From Micrococcales bacterium (GTDB taxonomy: Bacteria > Actinomycetota > Actinomycetes > Actinomycetales > Dermatophilaceae), in the NCBI GenBank assembly GCA_003157445.1, contig PMJN01000499.1, positions 1 to 8,086 of the forward strand: 8,086 nucleotides of DNA, read 5' to 3'. Below the pieces are notes generated by a model that had not been told where the DNA came from, searched no databases, and worked only from the letters and a program-made list of their open reading frames with translations. The position numbers and the translations under genes are program-made. Below, in pieces: positions 1 through 5,406 of this stretch. Positions within the stretch are counted from its first letter, which is position 1; every line of letters starts with the position of its first letter.

Positions 1-240
1 CTGGTTCTGGACGGGGAGGCGGGCAAGACCGGTGGTCTAGGTCTGTGCCGCCAGCTCAAGAACGAGATCTTCAACTGCCCGCCGGTTCTGGTGCTCACCG
101 GCCGACCCCAGGATGGCTGGTTGGCCGCGTGGTCCCAGGCCGATCTGGCTGTTCCGCACCCGCTGGACCCTTTCGCGGTGGCAGGGGCAGTTGCCGAGCT
201 TGGTCGCAGGCTCGGCGCCTCGGCCAGAACGAGCGCCTAG
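1..240 (+). CDS. Atypical response-regulator receiver-like protein, 3' end only
   Basis: The frame is open from base 1 and ends at TAG 238-240, giving the last 79 residues of a protein whose start lies outside the window. The visible part looks like the second half of a receiver (CheY-like) fold. It begins with LVLDGEA, where the Asp sits at the usual phosphoacceptor strand. A strand with Thr follows (VLVLTG, Thr at visible residue 33), and then a closing HPLDPFAVAGAVAEL segment matching the usual KPFDPxEL stretch. The invariant Lys there appears to be His (visible residue 53, bases 157-159), so normal phospho-signalling is doubtful. No DNA-binding domain follows: the protein ends about 25 residues later. 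Similar stand-alone receiver-like proteins beside trpD are, as I recall, common in actinobacteria, with no established role. It lies 3 nt upstream of trpD on the same strand, so co-transcription is likely. The fold assignment rests on motif pattern alone. Confidence 0.7.
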   Translation: MVLDGEAGKTGGLGLCRQLKNEIFNCPPVLVLTGRPQDGWLAAWSQADLAVPHPLDPFAVAGAVAELGRRLGASARTSA

Positions 241-243
241 CCA

Positions 244-1302
244 ATGACGGCCCCGGCTGCCAGCTCGCACACCTGGCCGGCGCTTCTGACTGCGCTGCTC
301 GCCGGACAGGATCTGGGCGCCCAGGAGTCCGCATGGGCGATGGACCAGATCATGAGCGGGGAAGCAAGTCCTGCCCAGGTTGCCGGGTTTCTCATAGCCC
401 TGCGTGCCAAGGGCGAGACCGCCGATGAGATGCGCGGACTCGCCGATGAGATGTTGGCTCACGCAAGCAGAATCACCGTTGAAGGCACGACCCTGGACAT
501 CGTCGGGACCGGCGGAGATCGTGCCCACACCGTGAACATCTCGACCATGGCTGCCTTGGTTGCGGCGGCCAGCGGGGTGCGGGTCGTCAAGCATGGCAAT
601 CGTGCGGCGTCCTCGTCGTCGGGCTCGGCCGACGTCCTTGAGGCGTTGGGTGTCAACCTGAAGCTGAGCCCTTCGCAGGTTGCCGCTGTGGTGGACAAGG
701 CCGGCATCACCTTCTGCTTTGCCCAGCAGTTCCATCCCTCGATGCGTCACGCGGCCTCGGCACGGGCTGACCTGGGCATCGGAACTGCCTTCAACTTCAT
801 CGGCCCGCTCACCAACCCTGCTCAGCCGACGTATGCCGCCGTGGGCGTCGCGGACGCGCGAATGGCACCGGTGATGGCCGGAGTGTTTGCGGCACGAGGC
901 AAGGACGCCGTCATCTTCCGCGGTGACGATGGCTTGGACGAGCTCACCATTTCCACGACATCCAAGGTCTGGTGGGTGCGCGGCGGCGCCGTTCGCGAGT
1001 ACACCGTGGACCCTTCGTGGGTGGGGCTGGATCGTCATTCGCTGCAGACGTTGCGTGGGGCGGATGCGGCCTACAACGCTCAGGTGGTGCGGGACGTGTT
1101 CGCCGGGGCAATGGGCCCTGTTCGTGACGCCGTGGTACTAAACGCGGGGGTTGCTCTGGCGCTCACCGTGCCCGACAGGGGCGAGCAGCAGGTCGACTTC
1201 ATCTCCGCGTTGCAAGCCGGGATGGATCGAGCCGCTGCTGCGATCGATGACGGAAACAGCACCCTGGCACTACAGCGATGGGTTAACGCAACCCGCGAGT
1301 AG
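244..1302 (+). CDS. trpD: Anthranilate phosphoribosyltransferase (TrpD)
   Basis: This enzyme transfers the phosphoribosyl group from PRPP to anthranilate, the second step of tryptophan synthesis from chorismate, in the cytosol. The 352 residues match the family's length. The helical N-terminal domain (about 1-75) precedes the nucleoside phosphorylase-like core. The core carries the PRPP loop GTGGD (88-92), NIST (98-101), KHGNRAASS (116-124), HPSMRHA (164-170), FNFIGPLTNP (183-192) and the metal-site motif GDDGLDE (227-233). The Lys often found in the SSKSGSADVLE motif is Ser here (SSSSGSADVLE), as in some other actinobacterial TrpDs. The ATG is the first in frame, 3 nt after the upstream stop; there is no good Shine-Dalgarno sequence, so translational coupling to the receiver-like gene is likely. 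No other trp genes are in the window, so the pathway is dispersed. The stop lies 3 nt from the stop of the convergent AsnC-type gene. Confidence 0.97.
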   Translation: MTAPAASSHTWPALLTALLAGQDLGAQESAWAMDQIMSGEASPAQVAGFLIALRAKGETADEMRGLADEMLAHASRITVEGTTLDIVGTGGDRAHTVNISTMAALVAAASGVRVVKHGNRAASSSSGSADVLEALGVNLKLSPSQVAAVVDKAGITFCFAQQFHPSMRHAASARADLGIGTAFNFIGPLTNPAQPTYAAVGVADARMAPVMAGVFAARGKDAVIFRGDDGLDELTISTTSKVWWVRGGAVREYTVDPSWVGLDRHSLQTLRGADAAYNAQVVRDVFAGAMGPVRDAVVLNAGVALALTVPDRGEQQVDFISALQAGMDRAAAAIDDGNSTLALQRWVNATRE

Positions 1303-1305
1303 GTC

Positions 1306-1590
1306 TCAGGCGTCGTCCAGGCCGAGGCTGAAAGCAGCCTCGAGGTCGTGTTTGGAGTAGGTCCGGAATGCGATGTGGGTCTGGGTGCCCAGGACACCGC
1401 TGACCTTGTTGAGCTGGTCGGCGATGACGTCGGCAAGCTGCTCGTGGTGGCGGACGCGCACGACGGCGATGAGGTCGACATCCCCGGTGACGGAGTAGAC
1501 CTCGCTGACCCCCTTGAGCTCGGCGATGGCGGCGGCGACCTCGGGAATGCGGTCGACCTCGGCGCTGATCAAGACGATGGCTGAAATCAC
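1306..1590 (-). CDS. Stand-alone Lrp/AsnC-type ligand-binding (RAM) domain protein
   Basis: The 94-residue product is a single Lrp/AsnC effector-binding domain of ferredoxin-like alpha/beta fold. It opens with ISAIVLISAE, followed by a helix (VDRIPEVAAAIAEL) and then GVSEVYSVTGDVDLIAVVRV. That last stretch contains the typical V-x-G-x-x-D-L hairpin which in this family lines the effector pocket and the dimer interface. There is no helix-turn-helix, so it cannot bind DNA by the usual Lrp route. Proteins of this type may sense amino acids or pair with full-length Lrp proteins; its ligand is unknown. The start is GTG (1588-1590), chosen because a good ribosome site lies 4 nt upstream and the domain begins at once. 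The gene starts 9 nt after the stop of the nuclease gene on the same strand, so the two are probably one operon. A role in feedback on the neighbouring trpD is tempting, but nothing in the sequence shows it. Confidence 0.9.
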   Translation of the reverse strand: MISAIVLISAEVDRIPEVAAAIAELKGVSEVYSVTGDVDLIAVVRVRHHEQLADVIADQLNKVSGVLGTQTHIAFRTYSKHDLEAAFSLGLDDA

Positions 1591-1594
1591 GAGT

Positions 1595-1600
1595 CCACCT
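1595..1600 (-). promoter_or_regulatory. Ribosome binding site of the AsnC-type gene
   Basis: Read on the minus strand the bases are AGGTGG, 4 nt before the GTG start. The first base overlaps the TAA stop (1600-1602) of the nuclease gene, giving TAAGGTGG. Termination and reinitiation are therefore probably coupled, and the site supports the GTG start. Confidence 0.7.
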
Positions 1601-3432
1601 TAGCCTGCGAGGTGCTGGTGGGCTCGAGCATTTGGGGCCAGCAACACTGTGGCCGGCGGGCGATGGCGCAGCCCGGTACTGGCGGGTTCGTCGAAGCCCA
1701 CCACGTCGCGGTAGGCAGTCGAGTCAGCCTCCAGGTCATCGCGAGAGGCGCTGGCGCCGTGCACTGGGCAGGTCCACTCACCCTCTATGGCGACCAGGCG
1801 GACATCGGGGAAGTCCAGCCAGCGCAGGATCTTCTCTGTCTCCTCGGCGCAGGCCGAGGCTGCAGGCCCAGCAGAGGGGCCCACGTTCTCGGCGCTTGCT
1901 GTCAGGGCGTCGATGTACTGGCGAGGGTCGCCACCGCGGGGAGTCACAGTGGTTCCCGCGAGCCGTCCGAAGCGGACACAGATGATCTCCCACCCACCCA
2001 GGGGCAGGGCTCGGGCCGCGAGGATCTCGGCACTGTTGGCCAGTGGCGCGATGCGTTGAGCGCGTGCCGCTGCCCGGACCAGGTGCACCAGCCGGTCACG
2101 GACCGTGGCGGCGTCCTCATAGCGCTCCTGGCCCGAAAGAGCTTCCATCCGGGTGTGCAGGGCTGTGACGACTTCGCGCGAGTCGCCGGCGATCATCTGG
2201 GCAGCCTGCTCGACGATGACGGCGTACTCCTGAATGCTTTGTGCCCCAGAGCAGGGGGCGCCGCAGCGCCCCATCTCGGCCAGCACGCAGTCAGCAGATC
2301 GACCGCTAGCGGACAGGCGCTTGGTGCACTGACGCAGCGGGAGCACCTCATGAATCGCGGCGATCGCGGACTCCGCACCCAGACGAGAGCTGAAAGGACC
2401 CATGTACCGGGCGCCGTCAGCTTTAACCTCTCGCACGATGCTCAGTCGTGGGAAAGCCTCTACGGTGAGCTTGACCCAGGGTGCCCGTTCGGGGTTGAGC
2501 GAGCGGCGATTGTACCGTGGCTTGTGCGCGGCGATGAGCCGAAGCTCGCGGACCTGTGCCTCCAAAGTGGTCTCGCAGACCACCGCGGTCACGCTGGCTG
2601 CTATCGCGACCATCTCGGCCATTCGGGAGCGCTGCTCCGATGCGGTGAAGTAGGTGCGGACGCGGCGCTGGATGTCCTGCGAGGTACCCACGTACAGCAC
2701 GTGCCCCTGGCTGTCCTTGAACAGGTAGACCCCCGGCGCCGATGGCAGCCCGTCAGCGAGATGTCGTTTACGGCGCTGGGCCGGGCTGACTCGCGAGGAG
2801 AACGTGCTGAGCTCCTCCAGGGTCACGACCCCGAGGCTTCCGACCCTGGCCAGTAGCGCGTGCAGGACGTCAACGGTGGCCCGCGCGTCGTGCAGTGCGC
2901 GATGGTCCGGGGTCGTCTCGGCGCCGAACAGCGCGGCCAGGGTGCCGAGCTTGCGGTTTGGCGCCTCGTCCTTGCTGACTAGCTGCCGGGCCAGATGAGC
3001 GGTGTCGACCACGCGAAAAGGCGGCCAGGGGTGACCGGTCAGCGTTGCGGCCGCCTTGAGGAAGGAGATGTCGAAGGGCGCGTTGTGGGCCACCAGCACG
3101 CTAAGGCGGGCGAAGTCGAGAAACGCAGGTAACACGCTGTCAATACGGGGCGAGTCGGCCACCATCTGGTCGGTGATGCCGGTCAGGACCGAGATGAAGG
3201 CGGGAATCGGCTCAGCGGGGTTGACCAGGGTCTGGAACTCGCCTATCACCTGCCCGCCGCGGATCTTGACCGCTCCGACCTCGGTGATGTGTGCGCCTAT
3301 CGGGCTGCCGCCGGTTGTCTCGAGGTCAACGACCACGAAGGTGACCTCGGACAGCGCGGTGCCGAGCTCGTCGAGTGTGCCTTGGACCCCCTGCATGCTG
3401 ATGACGTTAGGCGCCGTGGCTGACAGGGCCAT
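1600..3432 (-). CDS. DEDDh 3'-5' exonuclease fused to UvrC-like GIY-YIG nuclease
   Basis: The 610-residue protein has two nuclease modules. Residues about 31-195 are a DnaQ-like DEDDh exonuclease: Exo I VVDLETTG (D36, E38), Exo II HNAPFD (D121) and Exo III HRALHD (H177, D182), so all catalytic residues are present. Residues about 230-310 are a GIY-YIG domain like the N-terminus of UvrC/Cho: PGVYLF, YVG (Y247), R257, E296 and N308. A UvrC-like region follows with four cysteines (369, 382, 390, 394) and a UVR-like helix pair (about 418-452). The RNase H-like second nuclease and the HhH repeats of UvrC are absent. The likely role is 3' incision or trimming in DNA repair. M. tuberculosis Rv2191 is, from memory, the same architecture. 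The ATG at 3432 is the most upstream start possible, since an in-frame TAA lies 27 nt before it; ATG at residue 13 would also keep both domains. No clear Shine-Dalgarno sequence is seen. The last residues reach the AsnC-type gene. Confidence 0.93.
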   Translation of the reverse strand: MALSATAPNVISMQGVQGTLDELGTALSEVTFVVVDLETTGGSPIGAHITEVGAVKIRGGQVIGEFQTLVNPAEPIPAFISVLTGITDQMVADSPRIDSVLPAFLDFARLSVLVAHNAPFDISFLKAAATLTGHPWPPFRVVDTAHLARQLVSKDEAPNRKLGTLAALFGAETTPDHRALHDARATVDVLHALLARVGSLGVVTLEELSTFSSRVSPAQRRKRHLADGLPSAPGVYLFKDSQGHVLYVGTSQDIQRRVRTYFTASEQRSRMAEMVAIAASVTAVVCETTLEAQVRELRLIAAHKPRYNRRSLNPERAPWVKLTVEAFPRLSIVREVKADGARYMGPFSSRLGAESAIAAIHEVLPLRQCTKRLSASGRSADCVLAEMGRCGAPCSGAQSIQEYAVIVEQAAQMIAGDSREVVTALHTRMEALSGQERYEDAATVRDRLVHLVRAAARAQRIAPLANSAEILAARALPLGGWEIICVRFGRLAGTTVTPRGGDPRQYIDALTASAENVGPSAGPAASACAEETEKILRWLDFPDVRLVAIEGEWTCPVHGASASRDDLEADSTAYRDVVGFDEPASTGLRHRPPATVLLAPNARAHQHLAG

Positions 3433-3602
3433 GCAGGCGCGCGGTCGCAGGGATCGTTACGGGCCCCCCAAAGGTGCCTGCGGGCAGAGATCAGGGCCGT
3501 ATGTCGGACCCGCGTCCTAGCGTTCCTCATGCGGCGCGCCGACAAGAGCTCGCCGGCTGAGTCCATTGATGAGGTGGACGTCGAATCAGAGCGGAGGGCC
3601 AG
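3433..3602. other. Divergent intergenic region, nuclease and Cys-rich protein
   Basis: These 170 nt hold the 5' control regions of two divergent genes. I see the ribosome site of the plus-strand gene. On the minus strand there is a weak TAACGAT that could act as a -10 element about 20 nt before the nuclease ATG. No convincing -35 or operator is visible, and small open frames here are not supported. Confidence 0.4.
3593..3598 (+). promoter_or_regulatory. Strong Shine-Dalgarno site of the Cys-rich small protein
   Basis: GGAGGG lies 4 nt before the ATG at 3603. It is the best ribosome site in the window and decides the start and frame among three overlapping open frames in this stretch. Confidence 0.75.
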
Positions 3603-3866
3603 ATGATCATCGACTGCAGGACATGTCCAGTGCGCGGCCAGCGATGTGACGACTGTGTCGTCACGGTGCTATGCACACCCGGTTCGGCCAGGCACCTGGT
3701 CTCGCCCGAGCTTCAGCCGTCCACCGGACTTCAGCTGGATTCCGCCGAGAACAAGGCGGTGTCAATGCTCGTCGGTGCTGGGCTGGTCAGCGCCGGCACG
3801 GTGGTGGGGCTACGTGCGCGTCGCGAGAGCGTGCGAGCGCGAGGAACCGTGCGAGACGTCGGCTGA
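3603..3866 (+). CDS. Small CxxC-x6-CxxC protein of unknown function
   Basis: The product has 87 residues. It opens MIIDCRTCPVRGQRCDDC, with C5, C8, C15 and C18 spaced C-x2-C-x6-C-x2-C, and a fifth cysteine at 24. This layout suggests a zinc knuckle or another small metal site. The opening pattern recalls short hypothetical proteins I associate with actinobacteria, which usually continue VVTVLL as here (VVTVLC). The second half has a conserved-looking helix (ENKAVSMLVGAGLVSAG) and an Arg-rich tail. There is no signal peptide, so it is probably cytosolic. The start is fixed by a strong Shine-Dalgarno sequence. It is divergent from the nuclease gene and 68 nt upstream of the peptidase gene on the same strand. 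I do not know its function; a nucleic-acid-binding or redox role would be a guess. Two longer-looking open frames overlap it but lack the conserved cysteines and a ribosome site. Confidence 0.82.
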   Translation: MIIDCRTCPVRGQRCDDCVVTVLCTPGSARHLVSPELQPSTGLQLDSAENKAVSMLVGAGLVSAGTVVGLRARRESVRARGTVRDVG

Positions 3867-3922
3867 GCCGTGCGCGGCGACAGAATAGGTGCAGGGGGCC
3901 CCACTGAGGTGTCCACGCAACC

Positions 3923-3928
3923 TACGAT
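3923..3928 (+). promoter_or_regulatory. Candidate -10 element of the peptidase gene (leaderless start)
   Basis: TACGAT fits the actinobacterial TAnnnT -10 pattern and ends 6 nt before the ATG at 3935. No Shine-Dalgarno sequence is present. This geometry would start the transcript at or next to the ATG, as in leaderless actinobacterial genes. No good -35 is visible, so this is an inference. Confidence 0.4.
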
Positions 3929-3934
3929 GACGCA

Positions 3935-5299
3935 ATGACCAGGGCCAGACGTATCGCCGCGATTGCGTTGTGTGCCGGGCTCGCCGTCGGCATCGCTGGG
4001 CAGATGCATGGCAACCTGGACCTCCCCCAGGTCATCGGCCTGCATCAGGGCACCGAAGCGGGCTCTGGCCAAGGCAGCAAGAACCAGGCCGCGTCTTCGC
4101 TTCCGAGGTTGGGCCAGCACAGCGCCCGGCTGGGCGCCGCCCAGGATCTGCTCTCGGCGCGGGCGGCTGCCGTGAAGGCAAGGGACAAAAGCTCCTGGAT
4201 GGGCACGGTGGATCTTCGGCCGTCGTCATTTCGTGGGCGTCAGTCGGTAGCCTTCGACAACCTCATCAAGCTCCCGCTCGGTCAGTTCTCATATGGCGCT
4301 GCGCGGCCGGCGCCTGCGCTGACCCCGGCACGCGCCGCGCAGGTGGGGCCCAAGGCGTGGGCGGTCACGGTCACGGTCACGTATTCGCTGCAGGGACTCG
4401 ACCGGGCGCCCCACAGTTTTGAGGCGACGTACACCCTGGCGTACCGCGCCGGAGGCTGGCGCATCGCAGACGACACCGACGGCGACGCTGCCATGCAGAT
4501 GTGGGACCTGCCCGGGATGAGAGTCCTGAAAGGCACGTTCGGCATCGTGGTCGGCAACGCTCCCCAGTCGCGGATGCAGGAATACGCCACGATCGCGGAT
4601 TTGGCGGTTCGTCGGGTCAGCCGCGTGTGGGGGACGGACTGGAGCTCTCACGTGGTCATCGTGACGCCCTCAACCAGCGAGCAGTTCGCGCGGCTGTTGT
4701 CACGTGCCAGCGACAAAGGGCTCGATCAGGTCGCCGCGATCACCCAGGGGGTGATCGATCCGGGCCAGCGGGCTCAGGGGGACCAGGTTGTCATCAACCC
4801 CAAGACGTTCACCGCGTTGCAGCCACTCGGACTACGAGAAATCATCACCCATGAGCTGACTCATGTCGCGGCCCGTTCGTCGACCACGAGCCCGGTCCCG
4901 CTCTGGCTGACGGAGGGGATGGCCGACTACGTCGGGTACTCCGGTCTGGGTCTTCCGCGCGCGCGCGTGGCCAGTGAGCTGCTCGCTTTGGTGCGTGCGG
5001 GCAAGGGTCCAACGGCACTGCCGGATGAGGGCGACTTCGATCCGGCCCGGACCACCATTGCGCCCTCGTACTCCGAGGCGTGGCTGGCCGTGTCTCGTCT
5101 GGTCGATCTCTACGGTCAGGACAAGGTCGTTTCGTTCTATCGCGCTGTCGCATCTGTCCCGACCCCGCCTGGAGGAGTTCAGCCGGACCCCGACGCCACC
5201 GCGGCGTTGGATTTTGCGCGCATCTTCGGGGTGAGCGAGGCGCAGTTTGTCGATGGCTGGAAGGGTTACCTGAGGGCTCTGGCGAGCACCGAAGAGTGA
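3935..5299 (+). CDS. Exported HExxH (gluzincin-like) metallopeptidase with N-terminal NTF2-like region
   Basis: The 454-residue protein begins with a basic stretch and a hydrophobic segment (TRARR, then about residues 7-22). This reads as a signal peptide, perhaps cut near A21, or as a signal anchor. C13 is not in a lipobox. Residues about 66-183 look like an NTF2-like fold, with a helix-rich start and a beta-rich end (WAVTVTVTY, FEATYTLAYRAGGWRIADD). The peptidase part follows (about 195-450): HELTH (H306, E307, H310) with WLTEGMADYVG 17 residues on, where E327 would be the third zinc ligand. This HExxH-x(n)-E pattern is that of gluzincins such as the peptidase MA-like group. It probably acts on the cell surface or in the cell wall; the substrate is unknown. 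It follows the Cys-rich gene by 68 nt and converges on the acyl-CoA ligase gene. The ATG is preferred because it places the signal peptide at the very start. Confidence 0.88.
   Translation: MTRARRIAAIALCAGLAVGIAGQMHGNLDLPQVIGLHQGTEAGSGQGSKNQAASSLPRLGQHSARLGAAQDLLSARAAAVKARDKSSWMGTVDLRPSSFRGRQSVAFDNLIKLPLGQFSYGAARPAPALTPARAAQVGPKAWAVTVTVTYSLQGLDRAPHSFEATYTLAYRAGGWRIADDTDGDAAMQMWDLPGMRVLKGTFGIVVGNAPQSRMQEYATIADLAVRRVSRVWGTDWSSHVVIVTPSTSEQFARLLSRASDKGLDQVAAITQGVIDPGQRAQGDQVVINPKTFTALQPLGLREIITHELTHVAARSSTTSPVPLWLTEGMADYVGYSGLGLPRARVASELLALVRAGKGPTALPDEGDFDPARTTIAPSYSEAWLAVSRLVDLYGQDKVVSFYRAVASVPTPPGGVQPDPDATAALDFARIFGVSEAQFVDGWKGYLRALASTEE
4373..4390 (+). repeat. Three tandem copies of GGTCAC inside the peptidase gene
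   Basis: The hexamer is repeated three times exactly and is read as a Val-Thr alternation (part of AVTVTVTY, about residues 143-150), which suits a beta strand. It could change length by slippage without a frameshift, but at three copies it is probably just coding bias. Confidence 0.8.
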
Positions 5300-5300
5300 A

Positions 5301-5323
5301 CCCGCCTAGCATGTGCTGGCGGG
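5301..5323. terminator. Hairpin between convergent genes, likely bidirectional terminator
   Basis: CCCGCC (5301-5306) pairs exactly with GGCGGG (5318-5323). Inside it AGC pairs with GCT around an ATGT loop, with T5307 bulged, giving about nine base pairs. It begins 2 nt after the peptidase stop and lies in the 107-nt gap before the end of the ligase gene. There is no T tract, as is usual for high-GC actinobacteria. An alternative stem, GCTGGC (5315-5320) with GCCAGC (5333-5338), overlaps it. Confidence 0.55.
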
Positions 5324-5406
5324 CATCAGCGTGCCAGCCGGGGAGCAAGAGCGTGGAGGTTGATCACTGCGTCGATGGGAGCCCAGCCCCGGTCAGCGCC
5401 GAACGG

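Noticed and set aside
45..428. Plus-strand frame overlapping the receiver-like gene and the start of trpD
   Set aside because: It is out of frame with both genes and lacks motifs; it is a compositional shadow.
37..1038. Long minus-strand open frame of 333 codons opposite trpD
   Set aside because: It lies wholly antisense to a certain trpD, has low-complexity Arg/Gly/His-rich content and no recognisable motif. Such frames are expected in high-GC DNA.
1612..2856. Plus-strand open frame of 414 codons opposite the nuclease
   Set aside because: It is antisense to a gene with intact catalytic motifs in two domains. The translation matches no family I recognise and has no ribosome site.
3646..3907. 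Two other plus-strand frames overlapping the Cys-rich gene
   Set aside because: They lack the CxxC motif and any ribosome site; the frame starting at 3603 has both.
3893..3907. G/C palindrome CAGGGGGCCCCACTG as a terminator of the Cys-rich gene
   Set aside because: The arms abut with no room for a loop, and no T tract follows.
4956..4967. Alternating CG run (six CG units) as possible Z-DNA
   Set aside because: It lies inside coding sequence (Pro-Arg-Ala-Arg) and is explained by G/C-rich codon choice; too short to claim structure.
4845..5348. Minus-strand frame of 167 codons opposite the peptidase 3' half
   Set aside because: It is Pro/Arg-rich, antisense to the zinc site region, and has no support of its own.
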